From Carnobacterium sp. 17-4 (GTDB lineage Bacteria; Bacillota; Bacilli; Lactobacillales; Carnobacteriaceae), in contig NC_015391.1 of the NCBI RefSeq assembly GCF_000195575.1, forward strand, positions 1,600,363 through 1,664,362: DNA of 64,000 nt, read 5' to 3'. Of the stretch, positions 1 to 10,700 are shown piece by piece. The first letter of the stretch is position 1; every line of letters starts with the position of its first letter. The notes beneath the pieces are model-generated. The model searched no databases and had not been told where the DNA came from. It saw nothing but the letters and a program-made list of their open reading frames with translations. A program made the position numbers and the translations under genes.

Positions 1-443
1 TTTTGAACTCCATATGTTGAAATTGGATTTGTACCCATTTCTTCTGTTAGTAGTTTTGTATTTGTCTTTCCATATACTGTTCCACCTGATGATAAAAACA
101 CAATTTTATTTACATTGTTTTTCACACATGCATCTAGCAAATGTATCGTAACAATTACATTTGCTTCAATTTCTCCAGCAATTTGTTTATTTGAATTAGA
201 AGGAATTGAAGTACTTATCAAATGATATATCATATCTTGATTTTTTGTAAGATTTAAGAAATCCGTTTCCTTGTTAAAATTTCCTTTAGTTATTACAATA
301 TTTGAAAAATTTTGATTTAATATATGTGAAAAATTTGCGTTTTCTCTATCAAATAATGTTATTATATTATCCTTATCTTTTGCTAGTTTAAGTGTAAGAT
401 TACTTCCGATGAAACCAGCTGCTCCTAATATTAAAATATTCAT
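1..443 (-). CDS. NAD-dependent epimerase/dehydratase, N-terminal part (runs off window edge)
   Basis: Reading the minus strand from an ATG at 441-443 gives an open frame of about 147 residues that is still open at base 1. It begins MNILILGAAGFIGSN, the GxxGxxG Rossmann motif of extended short-chain dehydrogenases. Later it has FLSSGGTVYGKT, the position of the catalytic Ser/Thr in GalE-like UDP-sugar epimerases. The YxxxK motif would be just outside the window (the last visible residues are STYGVQ). GGAGTGAAGG lies just upstream of the ATG. It sits at the downstream end of the exopolysaccharide locus, so a nucleotide-sugar epimerase is expected, but the substrate cannot be told from this fragment. 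Confidence 0.85.
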   Translation of the reverse strand, partial: MNILILGAAGFIGSNLTLKLAKDKDNIITLFDRENANFSHILNQNFSNIVITKGNFNKETDFLNLTKNQDMIYHLISTSIPSNSNKQIAGEIEANVIVTIHLLDACVKNNVNKIVFLSSGGTVYGKTNTKLLTEEMGTNPISTYGVQ

Positions 444-542
444 TACCTTCACTCCGATTTCATATTCCTAATAAGTATATTTTAAAAGGCAATTTCGCTC
501 TAAAATAATACTGAAAAGGTTTTTTATTAATATTTTCAAATT

Positions 543-955
543 ACCAAAAAAACTTGACTTAAAATAAAATTTATATCAAGTTCAACCATTTGATTAAATG
601 ATAACGAACTACGGCTCCTAGTTGCCACAACACTGTGATATCTCGAATAATAATTACCCATTTTATAGTAACTCGTGTACTCAGCAACTTAACAAACCGG
701 TGTAGGACTTGGTCCAGCTAAGGTCATTTCATCTTTTAATACATTAATGAGTTGTGGTAATCCATCTAAAATATACTTTCGTAAAAAGAATCGATATTGG
801 TTATCCTTTGGGCATTTCGATTTTAAACATGTCTACATTAACTTTGTTATACTTTAAAATTTTTTCTGATTTTCCTTCAGCATCACAATACATAGAATCA
901 GTCCTTTATAGTGATTTTGAATAAGTTACCTTATCAGACATTATAAAAGTTTTTT
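543..955 (-). pseudogene. decayed polyprenyl-phosphate sugar-1-phosphate transferase remnant
   Basis: No open frame spans this stretch, but minus-strand fragments in different frames match the C-terminal catalytic domain of the intact transferase at 1164-2579, in the same order. The fragments are DSMYCDAEGKSEKILKYN (intact RSMYMDAEERKKEL), then DGLPQLINVLKDEMTLAGPS (intact IDELPQSINILKGDMSLVGT), then DITVLWQLGAVVRY (intact GLTGMWQVSG), then FNQMVELDINFI (intact FEEVVKLDTEYI). Stops and frame changes separate them. The N-terminal membrane half is not visible. It is most simply an old duplicate or a leftover from serotype exchange. Confidence 0.8.
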
Positions 956-1163
956 TTGTAAAAAGTCAGTTTGACTAGGCCGGTTTGACAGTACAGATAA
1001 TAAATACTATTTTCTGTACTAAAAAAATTCTACACTCTCAGTGTTTTTAATTGTCAGATTTCCCCTAACTTATCTCTACTATTTTTGGGTTTTCTAACTC
1101 AAATATTGTTTTTTCAAAATCTATACTTTCACAAACTCAAAATATAATTTTATGAGTATTAAG

Positions 1164-2579
1164 TTATACTGAACCTTTTTTTCTTAATACAACCCCTACT
1201 GTTTTAAAGAGAATTTTCAGATACAAACTCAAAGAAAAATTTTGGATATACTCTGTATCTAGTTTAACAACTTCTTCAAAATCAGTAATGTCACTTCTGC
1301 CACTTACTTGCCACATACCAGTTAATCCTGGTTTAGCCGCTAGTCTGCGCTTATGATGTAATTTGTATTTTTCATATTCATCAACTGTAGGTGGTCTTGT
1401 TCCCACAAGGCTCATATCACCTTTAAGAATATTTATACTCTGTGGTAGTTCATCTATCGAAACACGACGAATGAATTTACCAATTGGCATAATCCGTGGG
1501 TCGTTGTCCATCTTGAACATCAAACCAACCATCTTGTTATGTATCATCAATTCTTTTTTCCGTTCCTCAGCATCCATATACATAGATCGAAATTTGTAAA
1601 TACGGAAACGTCTGCCATTTCTCCCCACTCTTTCTTGCGAGAAGAAAATTGGGCCAGGAGACTGAATATAAATAATCGGTGCAATTATGACAAATGCGAT
1701 TATAGTTGCGAACAATCCGAACAATCCTCCACAGATATCAATAACTCTCTTTATAAATAACTGACGGTTGGTTGCCATTTTGATGCTTGTTGTTAAGACT
1801 GTAAAACCGTTAATTTCCTCAACCACCTTATTCGGCATCTCACTCGATAGGTGAGTCAAAGAAATATGAACTGTGACTCCCATTTCTACCAATTTAGTAG
1901 CTATTTCATCCATCTCATTATGTGAATTATGGAGATTGATAAAGACACCATCAACCGTATTTACTCGAAGATATTCATAAAGAGTATCATTATTCGCTAC
2001 AACTGGGACTCCTTTAATTGTATGACTTTCCATATCGTCATCTACAATTACGAGCCCTTTCACGACATAATTATTATACTTTCCTTCTTGAAGCTGTCGC
2101 ATTATTTTCTCTACTTCTACTTTTGTTGAAGTCACAACCAACATATATCGCAAATTTTTTTCGTTTGAATAAGCAAACAGCAATGCCTTCTTCACAAAAG
2201 CTCTGCCCATACAAGAAAAAATGATATTAATCCCAAATATTATGAAGAAAACACTGCGGGAATAATATACTGATTGCTGTGTCGCAAACAAATAGGAAGT
2301 TAACATTGCAAACAATATAAGGTTATGTTGCAAAACCGCTTTAAATTCTTTCAGATATCCCCTTTTCAATATCCCTGAATACTCCTCAGTGAAAAAAACA
2401 ATAAAGATATGCAAAATAGGAAGAATTACACCTAACACTGAATAGTTAGGTGTTTCGATTAGTGAGGAGAAACCGAAACGAATTTTATATGCACTAATAA
2501 ATGCAGCTTCCAATAATAAAATATCAAATAACATGAAATCAAAATGCTTTAACCAACCACTATTCGCTATTTTATACAT
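1164..2579 (-). CDS. polyprenyl glycosylphosphotransferase (initiating sugar-1-P transferase)
   Basis: This 471-residue membrane enzyme should transfer a hexose-1-phosphate from a UDP-sugar to undecaprenyl phosphate, the first step of repeat-unit synthesis. The N-terminal half has several hydrophobic segments and a CoA-binding-like soluble domain (about 110-240). A further transmembrane helix near 275-305 precedes the bacterial sugar transferase domain with RIYKFRSMYMDAEE, VSIDELPQSINILKGDMSLV, TRPPT and GLTGMWQVSGRSD. It lies downstream of cpsD with a 160-base gap. A second, different transferase is at 18955. Sugar specificity (Glc or Gal) cannot be read from the sequence. Confidence 0.92.
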   Translation of the reverse strand: MYKIANSGWLKHFDFMLFDILLLEAAFISAYKIRFGFSSLIETPNYSVLGVILPILHIFIVFFTEEYSGILKRGYLKEFKAVLQHNLILFAMLTSYLFATQQSVYYSRSVFFIIFGINIIFSCMGRAFVKKALLFAYSNEKNLRYMLVVTSTKVEVEKIMRQLQEGKYNNYVVKGLVIVDDDMESHTIKGVPVVANNDTLYEYLRVNTVDGVFINLHNSHNEMDEIATKLVEMGVTVHISLTHLSSEMPNKVVEEINGFTVLTTSIKMATNRQLFIKRVIDICGGLFGLFATIIAFVIIAPIIYIQSPGPIFFSQERVGRNGRRFRIYKFRSMYMDAEERKKELMIHNKMVGLMFKMDNDPRIMPIGKFIRRVSIDELPQSINILKGDMSLVGTRPPTVDEYEKYKLHHKRRLAAKPGLTGMWQVSGRSDITDFEEVVKLDTEYIQNFSLSLYLKILFKTVGVVLRKKGSV

Positions 2580-2739
2580 CCTACAACCCTCTCAACACTT
2601 GACTAATGATATTTTTCATGCAATTTTCACAAAAATCATACTGGCTTGATCTGGAAATTATTCCCCTCCATTTTTGGCAATTAAGATATTCCTAGTTTCT
2701 TGATTTATCCCTTATGACACAGAAGAACACATTCGTATT

Positions 2740-3444
2740 TTATTCTTCTCCATAATAGTAATAATAATTATCTCCTTTTAATTCTACTCGATTTAATACT
2801 ACACCAATAACATTTGCGTTTACTTTTTCAAGTAAGTTTTTTGATTTTGTTACCATTTCTTTATCTGCACCATCTTTGTTAACAACAAAAATGGTGCCAT
2901 CTGTTTTACTTGACATCACTTGAGCATCCGTAACTGCGATAACAGGTGGCATATCAAAAATAATCAAGTCAAATAGTTCTTCGAATTCTGACATTAATTG
3001 ATTCATTCGGTTTGATGCTAATAACTCAGACGGATTTGGTGGAATAACACCACTTGTAATAACAAATAATCCTTCTGTATCTAAGCGATGAGCGATATCT
3101 TTTATTTCAACATCTCTTTCAGTCAATAATGTTGTCAAACCATCACGATTAGGCAAACGAAATGTTTTATGGACTGTCGGTTTACGCATATCCGCATCAA
3201 CGATTAAAACTTTTTTGCCTTGCATAGCAAAAGTAACAGCTAAATTAGCTGATATTGTTGATTTACCTGCGCCAGGTCCAGCTGACGTAATAACTAGTGT
3301 CTTGAGATTTTTATCTACCATTGAAAATTGAATATTGGTACGTATCGTTCTAAATTGTTCAGCAATTACTGAACTTGGTCTTGTTAGTGTAACTAAACTT
3401 GGTCGTTCGTTATTATCAAGTTTTTTTTCTTTTTTGTTAAACAT
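2740..3444 (-). CDS. cpsD: CpsD/CapB-type BY tyrosine kinase
   Basis: A 234-residue cytoplasmic autokinase that works with the membrane adaptor CpsC to control polysaccharide chain length and export. It has the BY-kinase set: Walker A SAGPGAGKST (about 54-63), Walker A' VLIVDADMRKP (79-89), Walker B LIIFDMPP, and a C-terminal tyrosine cluster NYYYYYGEE that is the usual autophosphorylation site. I start at ATG 3444 because AGAGGTGA lies five bases before it; the GTG nine bases earlier falls inside that ribosome-binding site. It follows cpsC almost directly. No CpsB or Wzb phosphatase gene is seen beside it. Confidence 0.93.
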   Translation of the reverse strand: MFNKKEKKLDNNERPSLVTLTRPSSVIAEQFRTIRTNIQFSMVDKNLKTLVITSAGPGAGKSTISANLAVTFAMQGKKVLIVDADMRKPTVHKTFRLPNRDGLTTLLTERDVEIKDIAHRLDTEGLFVITSGVIPPNPSELLASNRMNQLMSEFEELFDLIIFDMPPVIAVTDAQVMSSKTDGTIFVVNKDGADKEMVTKSKNLLEKVNANVIGVVLNRVELKGDNYYYYYGEE

Positions 3445-3456
3445 CTCTATCACCTC

Positions 3457-4197
3457 TTATACTCTACTTTTTGTTCTTCTTGAATTTACCTCTGGTCGCT
3501 TAACTTTTACTTCAGCATGCAATTCATCATTTGACATTTCAGAAACACTTCCTAATACTGACCAGCCTAATGTTTCTGTAATGAAACGTTCATCTCTGAC
3601 AGATTTATCCATAAATTCTAGTACGAAGGCAATTCCCACACCTAATATTACTCCAACTAGTGAACCTATCACTAAATTCAATAGATTATTTGGTGAAATT
3701 TGATTTGTATTAGGGACAGCTTCAGAAATAATCGTCACGTTTTCCACATTCATGATGTTTCCAATGCCATCTTGAAATGTTGTTGCAACGGAATTTGCAA
3801 TCTCTGCAGATTCGTATGGGCTTTCATCAGTTACAGTTAATGAAAAAACCTGTGAGTTTTCTTGCGTTGTAATTTCTATTTTCTCAGATAATTCAATTGT
3901 AGTTAATTTTGTTCCTAAATTTTCTCGGACTTCATTTAAAATAACTGGTCCTTTTATAATATCTTTGTATGTATTGATCATTTGCACATTAGAGTTGATA
4001 TCATTCAGTTGCAGTCCTTCTGTGGATTCTGTTGTACGATTGACCAATATTTGAGTTGTTGCATTGTATTGTGGTGTTGCGATGAAAAAGGTAAATCCAG
4101 CTGCTACTATTAAACCAATTAGACTTAAACTAACTACCATTGACAAACGTTTCTTTAGTGTAGCAAATAATTCTGATAAACTAATTTCTTCTTCCAT
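3457..4197 (-). CDS. cpsC: CpsC/Wzz-family chain-length and kinase adaptor protein
   Basis: A 246-residue protein with two membrane helices, about 20-40 and 175-200, flanking an extracellular domain. This is the layout of polysaccharide co-polymerases (Wzz domain) of Gram-positive capsule loci. The N-terminus MEEEISLSELFATLKKR is typical. The C-terminal basic tail should contact CpsD, which is encoded immediately downstream. The start at 4197 is set by AGGAGGAAAAC directly before the ATG; a longer reading frame upstream lacks such a site. A terminator after galU and a promoter-like sequence at 4257-4284 suggest cpsC opens its own transcript with cpsD and the transferase. Confidence 0.92.
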   Translation of the reverse strand: MEEEISLSELFATLKKRLSMVVSLSLIGLIVAAGFTFFIATPQYNATTQILVNRTTESTEGLQLNDINSNVQMINTYKDIIKGPVILNEVRENLGTKLTTIELSEKIEITTQENSQVFSLTVTDESPYESAEIANSVATTFQDGIGNIMNVENVTIISEAVPNTNQISPNNLLNLVIGSLVGVILGVGIAFVLEFMDKSVRDERFITETLGWSVLGSVSEMSNDELHAEVKVKRPEVNSRRTKSRV

Positions 4198-4256
4198 GTT
4201 TTCCTCCTGCGTATACCTTTTTTTGATAACTGATTTTATTTTCAGCGACATTAAAT

Positions 4257-4284
4257 AGTATACCATATCAATTTTGACTGTGAA
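4257..4284 (-). promoter_or_regulatory. putative promoter of cpsC operon
   Basis: On the minus strand TTCACA (4279-4284) and TATACT (4257-4262) are 16 bases apart, with TGG before the -10 box (extended -10). It lies about 60 bases upstream of the cpsC start and downstream of the galU terminator. Inferred from sequence only. Confidence 0.5.
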
Positions 4285-4352
4285 CTATAATTTTTATTTT
4301 TTTATAAATATCATCTCAACATTCACAGTAATTTGTATTGTTGGTATTCTAA

Positions 4353-4388
4353 AAAAAGTAAAGAGCTTATTTAAGCTCTTTACTTTTT
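4353..4388 (-). terminator. intrinsic terminator after galU
   Basis: A 17-base perfect inverted repeat (AAAAAGTAAAGAGCTTA and its complement) with only two bases between the arms. It starts a few bases past the galU stop and ends in a T-run on the minus strand. It separates the galU transcript from cpsC. Confidence 0.9.
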
Positions 4389-4391
4389 GCA

Positions 4392-5276
4392 TTACTCTCT
4401 GCCATCTAGTTCCTTACTTAATTGAATAATGTATTCTTTTAAATTATCTTTTATTTCTTTATGTTCAAGTCCATATTCAATATTAGTCATCATATAACCG
4501 AACTTGTCTCCAACATCATAGCGTTTCCCTTTGAATTCATGAGCTAAGACTTGTTGTGTTTTGTTTAATGTTTCAATTGCATCTGTTAATTGTATTTCAT
4601 TTCCAGCACCAGGTTCTTGATTTTCTAATACTTCAAAAATTTCAGGTGTTAATAAGTAACGCCCAATGATCGCTAAATCACTCGGAGCATCTTCTGGTTT
4701 TGGTTTTTCAACAAAGTGACTAACTTTATACAAGTCTGTAGAAACTTCTCCATCAATGTCAACAATTCCATACTTAGAAGTCTCTTTATGCGGTACACGC
4801 ATCGTAGCTAGTACCGAAGACCCGGTTTCATCGTAGTGATTCATCAATTGTTTTGTTAACGGAATGTCATCAGTCATTAAATCATCACCAAGTAACACAA
4901 TAAACGGTTCGTTTCCTATGAAACTTTTCCCATGTAAAACTGCATCTCCAAGGCCTTTAGGATACGATTGACGAACGAAATGTAATTTAATTTTCGTTGT
5001 ACTTTCAACTAATTTAAGCAATTCGTATTTTTCTTTCATTTGAAGATTTTGCTCTAATTCAAAGTTAGAATCAAAATGATCTTCAATCGACCGTTTGCTT
5101 CTTCCAGTAACGACCAAGATTTCTTCAATCCCTGAATCAATCGCTTCTTCAATAATAAATTGAATAGTCGGTTTATCCACGATTGGGAGCATTTCTTTGG
5201 CAGTAGCTTTAGTAGCTGGTAAAAAACGTGTTCCTAATCCTGCTGCGGGAATAACAGCTTTTCTTACTTTTGACAT
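4392..5276 (-). CDS. galU: UTP-glucose-1-phosphate uridylyltransferase
   Basis: A 294-residue enzyme that makes UDP-glucose from UTP and glucose-1-phosphate, the substrate for ugd, galE and the initiating transferases here. The nucleotide-binding signature [13 protein letters not shown] is at the N-terminus, followed by [10 protein letters not shown], the GDD metal-binding region and FVEKPKP. The length is normal for bacterial GalU. The start at 5276 follows TGGAGGTAAAAGAT; a longer frame from 5291 has no ribosome-binding site. It lies 39 bases downstream of ugd and is probably cotranscribed with it. Confidence 0.97.
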   Translation of the reverse strand: MSKVRKAVIPAAGLGTRFLPATKATAKEMLPIVDKPTIQFIIEEAIDSGIEEILVVTGRSKRSIEDHFDSNFELEQNLQMKEKYELLKLVESTTKIKLHFVRQSYPKGLGDAVLHGKSFIGNEPFIVLLGDDLMTDDIPLTKQLMNHYDETGSSVLATMRVPHKETSKYGIVDIDGEVSTDLYKVSHFVEKPKPEDAPSDLAIIGRYLLTPEIFEVLENQEPGAGNEIQLTDAIETLNKTQQVLAHEFKGKRYDVGDKFGYMMTNIEYGLEHKEIKDNLKEYIIQLSKELDGRE

Positions 5277-5315
5277 ATCTTTTACCTCCATTATATTCTT
5301 TCATACACTTAATTA

Positions 5316-6482
5316 TTAATCAGTATGAAATAAATCTCGTGTATAGACTTTTCCTTGTACATCCATCAACTCTTCCGCTAAGCGATTTGAAACAATTACA
5401 TCTGACACTTTTTTAAATTCTTCAAAATCACGAATAACTTTTGAATTATAGAAGGTTTCGTCTTTCATAACAGGTTCATAAATGACCACTTCAATTCCTT
5501 TTGCTTTAATCCGTTTCATGATGCCTTGTATAGATGAAGCTCTAAAATTATCGGAATCCGTTTTCATAGTCAAACGGTAAATACCGACTACTTTTGGATC
5601 AAGTTTTATAATCATATTTGCCACATGATCTTTGCGTGTGCGATTCGCATCCACAATCGCTCCAATAATGTTATTCGGTACATCTTCATAATTAGCAAGC
5701 AACTGTTTCGTATCTTTCGGCAAGCAATAACCGCCATAACCGAATGAAGGATTGTTGTAATGTGTACCAATTCTTGGGTCTAATCCTACACCTTCAACAA
5801 TCGATTTTGTGTCCAAACCTCTAACTTCTGCATACGTATCTAATTCATTAAAATAAGCTACACGCAATGCTAAATACGTATTAGAAAATAATTTAACAGC
5901 TTCAGCTTCAGTTGAATTCATGAATAAAACATCAATGCTTTCTTTAATGGCAGCTTCAACTAATAAGTCTGCAAAAACTTCAGCTGTTTCTGAGTTTTCT
6001 CCTACAATTATACGTGATGGATAAAGGTTATCATAAAGTGCTTTTCCTTCACGTAAGAATTCTGGAGCAAAAATAATATTGTCTACACCATATTTTTCTT
6101 TCGTTTCTTTAGTGTATCCCACAGGTACAGTTGATTTGATAATCATTGTCGCTTTTGGATTGTATTTAAGAACATCTTCGATAACACCTTCGACTGTTGA
6201 CGTATCAAAGTAATTCCTTTTATCATCATAGTTTGTCGGTGTAGCGATGATAACGTACTGAGCACCTTGGTAAGCAGTTGTTTTATCCATTGTAGCTTTT
6301 AAATCCAACTCTTTTATTGCTAAGTATTCTTCAATCTCTTTATCTACAATAGGAGACTTTTTATTATTGATTAATTCTACCTTTTCTTCAATAATTTCTA
6401 ATGCTGTTACTTCATTGTGTTGTGCTAAAAGAACGGCATTGGATAGTCCAACGTATCCCGTTCCAACTACTGTAATTTTCAA
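5316..6482 (-). CDS. ugd: UDP-glucose 6-dehydrogenase
   Basis: A 388-residue enzyme oxidising UDP-glucose to UDP-glucuronate with two NAD+. The N-terminal [10 protein letters not shown] is the NAD-binding fold, [10 protein letters not shown] and TVPVGYT are family signatures, and the catalytic cysteine lies in [13 protein letters not shown]. The start is a TTG at 6482, seven bases after AAAGGAGT. This gives the common family length, while the upstream ATG has no ribosome-binding site. The gene implies that glucuronic acid, or an acid derived from it, is part of the polysaccharide. It precedes galU in the same transcript. Confidence 0.96.
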   Translation of the reverse strand: MKITVVGTGYVGLSNAVLLAQHNEVTALEIIEEKVELINNKKSPIVDKEIEEYLAIKELDLKATMDKTTAYQGAQYVIIATPTNYDDKRNYFDTSTVEGVIEDVLKYNPKATMIIKSTVPVGYTKETKEKYGVDNIIFAPEFLREGKALYDNLYPSRIIVGENSETAEVFADLLVEAAIKESIDVLFMNSTEAEAVKLFSNTYLALRVAYFNELDTYAEVRGLDTKSIVEGVGLDPRIGTHYNNPSFGYGGYCLPKDTKQLLANYEDVPNNIIGAIVDANRTRKDHVANMIIKLDPKVVGIYRLTMKTDSDNFRASSIQGIMKRIKAKGIEVVIYEPVMKDETFYNSKVIRDFEEFKKVSDVIVSNRLAEELMDVQGKVYTRDLFHTD

Positions 6483-6610
6483 ATTGATTACTCCTTTAAT
6501 TTTTATATTAAACAAAACTGGAAAATTAAAACTAACAGGTTAATAATAGCAGATTACTTATATAAAAACAATCAGTTCCACTGTCCTCACACACTTTTAT
6601 ATGAACTTGC

Positions 6611-6646
6611 TTAAAATAAAAAGACACTACAAAGCACATAGTGTCT
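6611..6646 (-). terminator. intrinsic terminator after LCP gene
   Basis: GACACTA (6623-6629) pairs with TAGTGTC (6640-6646), and the minus strand continues into TTTTTATTTTA. It lies directly past the stop of the LCP gene. Confidence 0.75.
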
Positions 6647-6652
6647 CCATTG

Positions 6653-7618
6653 TTAATTTAGTTTCAGTTGTTCTTTCAATATTCCAGAAACTCTGCTCAT
6701 TTCTTCATCCGAAACAATTCCATAGTATATTCCATCAATTGTTGTACCCTCAGCTTTTAATTGAACTTGCTCAATGTTTCCTGCTGCTGAACGATAATTA
6801 TTAAATATTTTTACCATATCGTTAAATTCAAGATTTGTTTGCATATTATTCTCTAAAGAACCTAAAATGTCTTGATAATTTGAAATTGTTGATAAAGAAG
6901 CCACTTTTTCTAACGTTGCTTGGATGACTTGTCGTTGTCGTTCTTGACGGCCATAATCTCCATTTGGATCTTCATAACGCATTCTAGAATAAGCAAGTGC
7001 AGTTTTACCGTCTAGTGAAATAGATTCACCTTCTGTAAAGTTATACCCTTCATATGAGAATGTTAATGGGCTGGTGACTTGAACTCCTCCAACTGCGTCA
7101 ACAATATCTTGTAATCCTTTCATGTTCACTTCAACATAATAATCGATTGGAATATCCAACATATTTTGTACAGTATTTACTGACATGGATGTTCCACCAA
7201 ATGCATAGGCATGATTGATTTTATCAGTTGTTCCGTGACCTACGATTTCAGTACGTGTATCACGAGGAATACTAACCATTGTTGCTTTATTTGTAGTTGG
7301 ATTTACAGTCATGACCATCATTGTGTCTGAACGTCCTTGCTCAGTTCTTCCTAAATCTCCTGTATCCACACCCAACATTAAAATAGAGAACGGTTCTTTT
7401 TTGCTTATATCAACAGTACTTCCACGAACCTCTTCTGTTTCAACATCTTTATAAATTTTTTCAGTTGTTCCAGCTACATCACTATAAATTTTCCAAACAA
7501 ACACGCCTAATGCAATAAAAACTACTAATACAATAATCAGAAAAATTTTCAAACCTTTTCTCTTTTTCTTTGGTTTGTTACTTGAATTACCTCTCATTTC
7601 AGATCTTGATTGTGACAT
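6653..7618 (-). CDS. LytR-CpsA-Psr family glycopolymer ligase
   Basis: A 321-residue membrane-anchored protein. After a basic N-terminus (KPKKKRKG) there is one transmembrane helix (about 25-45), then an extracellular LCP domain with ILMLGVDTGDLGRTEQGRSDTM, SIPRDTRTEIVG, INHAYAFGG and AYSRMRYEDPNGDYGRQERQ. These contain the Arg and Asp residues that bind the polyprenyl pyrophosphate. Such enzymes attach capsule or teichoic acid to peptidoglycan. Its place between the glucosaminidase and ugd suggests it anchors the polymer made by this locus. The start at 7618 follows AAAGGGTGAAGAA. Confidence 0.94.
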   Translation of the reverse strand: MSQSRSEMRGNSSNKPKKKRKGLKIFLIIVLVVFIALGVFVWKIYSDVAGTTEKIYKDVETEEVRGSTVDISKKEPFSILMLGVDTGDLGRTEQGRSDTMMVMTVNPTTNKATMVSIPRDTRTEIVGHGTTDKINHAYAFGGTSMSVNTVQNMLDIPIDYYVEVNMKGLQDIVDAVGGVQVTSPLTFSYEGYNFTEGESISLDGKTALAYSRMRYEDPNGDYGRQERQRQVIQATLEKVASLSTISNYQDILGSLENNMQTNLEFNDMVKIFNNYRSAAGNIEQVQLKAEGTTIDGIYYGIVSDEEMSRVSGILKEQLKLN

Positions 7619-7683
7619 TTCTTCACCCTTTTCTTGACAGTCTTTATAAACAGTCACATTAATTATATGTACTTTTCTTTTTT

Positions 7684-7711
7684 ATTGTACCAGTAGAATA
7701 ATATTTTGCAA
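7684..7711 (-). promoter_or_regulatory. putative promoter of LCP gene
   Basis: Minus-strand TTGCAA (7706-7711) and TACAAT (7684-7689) with a 16-base spacer, about 65 bases before the LCP start. Sequence match only. Confidence 0.45.
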
Positions 7712-7730
7712 TTATAATTTTAATAATATT

Positions 7731-7771
7731 AAAAAAAGGATAACTCCGAACTTAATTCGAAATTATCCTTT
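7731..7771 (-). terminator. intrinsic terminator after glucosaminidase gene
   Basis: AAAGGATAA pairs with TTATCCTTT, with an inner TTCG/CGAA pair, and is followed on the minus strand by seven T. It lies just past the stop at 7790. Confidence 0.85.
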
Positions 7772-7789
7772 CTTAATTTTAATTTTTTA

Positions 7790-10700
7790 TTAGTTAAGGC
7801 TTTTTTTATCTACCCAGCCTAAAGTAACACCATCTAATGAAATTAAAACATATTTACCATTTCCAGTTTCTTTCATAACGTCCACTTTTTTCCCAATAAA
7901 ATTATTGGTCTTTGCAACCGTTTGATAGCCTTTAGTTCCCCATGGCTTAGTATCAATTGAAAAAGCTGATTTTGCTACAACAGCACTATATGAAACATTT
8001 TTAGATGAGGGAATAGCAGCATCCACTGTATACAGCTGTATAGCTTTTCTATCTACCCAGCCTAATGATTGTCCATTTGTTTCGATTAATACATAAGATC
8101 CTTTTTGTTTTGTTACTTTAACAGGAGTCCCAACATAATCTGTAGTTTTCCCAACGGTTTGATATCCAGAAGTTCCCCATGGTTTAGTATCAATTGAAAA
8201 AGCTGATTTCGAAACAATTCCAGTAAATGAAACTGAATTTGCTCCTGTAATATCTGTTACAACATTATATGACTTCAAAGCATTTTTATCTACCCATCCT
8301 ATTGCTTCTCCATTAACAGAAATCAGAACATAACTATTTTTTTTTCTGATGACATCAACTTCAGTACCTACATAATCAGTAGTTTTAGCGATCGTTTGGT
8401 ATCCAACAGTACCCCATGGCATTGTATCAATGGAATATGAATTTTTATCAACAACTGCTTTATAATTAACTGGTTGAGATGATGCAATATCCGTCACAAC
8501 TTCATAAATTTTTAATGCTTTTTTGTCTACCCAACCTAATAACTTTTCATCATGAGAGATTAGAACATACTGGTTATTATTTGTTTGTTTTACTACTTCA
8601 ATTGTTCTGCCTAGATAATCAGAAGTTTGGTTAAGTGTATGGTATCCACTCATCCCCCATGGTTTAGTATCAATTGAATAGCCCGCTTCATTAATAATTG
8701 CTTCATATGAAGTAGTATGTGAAGCGGGAATATTTACTTCAACATCATAAGTTGATATAGCATTGCTATCCACCCAACCTAGCAATTTACCATTCAAGGA
8801 AATCAATGAATAAGTTCCATTCTTAGCTTCTTTAACGACTTCAATTTCTTGTCCAACATAATCCGTAGATTTAGCCAAAGTTTGATATCCAGAAGTTCCC
8901 CATGGTAGCGTATCGATTGAGTAACCTGATTTAGAAATTTTTGCTTTGTAACTAACCGGTACTGAAGATGATACATCTCCTATTTTCGTAGACATTTCTA
9001 AAGCTGTTTTATCTACCCAACCTAGTACATTTCCATTATAAGTTACCAATGCATATTTTCCATTTGAAGTTTCTTTTGTAACTTTTACTTCCGAACCTAA
9101 ATAAGTATTTGTTTTGTCTAACGTCTGGTATCCAGCGGTACCCCAAGGTCTAGAATCTATTGTATAACCGCTTAAAGATATTAATGCATTATATGAAACA
9201 TTTACCGTATCTTTCAAATCTGAATCAACAATATATGAGTCATATTGAGTTAAATTATACTGCTCAATGATGTTATTAACCTTAACATTATATTGCGTAT
9301 CAGTAGCATAAGTTCCAGTAAGAAACTTTGTAGCATCTTTATAAGAGTTTGTATTTTTAACCCATGCTTTGGCATAAAAATTAGGAGATCCTGTTAACCC
9401 AGTTCTAAGCAAATCAGCATAATCCATCATTGATTCATAATAAGAAGGATAATCTCTAAAATTAGCAGTAATGTTTATAATACCGCCATTTACATCTTCC
9501 CAAGTTCCCATCGGAATTGTTTGACCATTATACGATCCTTTAATTCCAAATAAATTATAGTATGGTGGAGAAGCAAGTAAACTTTGACCAAATGCACTTT
9601 CATGTGCAGCTTGAGCAATCATTACAGATGCATACAATTGGTCTTTGCCATATGCGTTTGCAATCTCTACAGCATAAGGCGTTATAAAATCTATAAATTC
9701 TTGATTTGTTTTGAAAGGACGAGGTTGAGCTTGATTATTTCCTTTATTATCATTTAAGTATTTTTCATAAGCAGCTTTTGTTACATTAATTTTTTGCCCT
9801 ACACTAATTACATTCGCATTTTTTATTTGAGGATTCCAATCTAGTAATTGTGCTAATGAAATGCCAAATGAACTTGCAATGGCTCCAGAAAAATCTCCAG
9901 ACTTAACTGTATAAACACCATTTACGGCAGTACGTGTAGCTGTGGTCTTAGCCATAGTAAATGTTTGTATCGTATTAGTTTTAGGAATTTCTTTTTCAGT
10001 TACAGTTTCTTTTACTGCATTCGGTACTTTTGTTGGTTCTTCTATTACTGGCGCTGATTTTCCTTCTTCACTCGGTAATTCTGTTGGTTCTTCTACTATT
10101 GGCGTTGATTCTTCACCTTCACTTGGTACCTTTATTGGTTCTTCTACTACTGGCGTTGATTCTTCCTCTTCGCTTGGTACTTCTGTTGGTTCTTCTACTA
10201 CTGGTGCTGATTCTTCCTCTTCGCTTGGTATTTCTGTTGGTTCTTCTACTACTGGTGCTGATTCTTCCTCTTCGCTTGGTATTTCTGTTGGTTCTTCTAC
10301 TACTGGCGTTGATTCTTCGGCAGTGGGTTTTTCTGCTTCAGATACATCATCATTTACAGGTTGCTCAATTATCTCTAATTGTTGAATAAGATCTGCTAAT
10401 GGAAACTCTACAGAATATGTATTATCTTGATTATCTTTTATAAAAGCTCTCACAGACGAAGCTTCTGCTAACTCTTTAATCTCTATTTCAAAGTTGCCGT
10501 CTTCATTTGAGATACCCATAAACTTTTCAGTATCATCAATGACAAGAATAACTTCACTATTTTCTAATGTATTACCTGATACTTTATATGTTTTTTCATC
10601 TATTTGAGTAATGGTTATTTGTTCAATCAAATCTTTAACTTCTACCTTATTTTCACCTTCCATGCTATAAGCAGTAATGTCTTCAATAACAATTGCATTA

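Noticed and set aside
10030-10389. Long plus-strand open frames opposite the acidic repeat of the glucosaminidase gene
   Set aside because: They are low-complexity shadows (Leu/Val- or Ser/Gly-rich) created by the 51-bp repeat; no ribosome-binding site or domain supports them.
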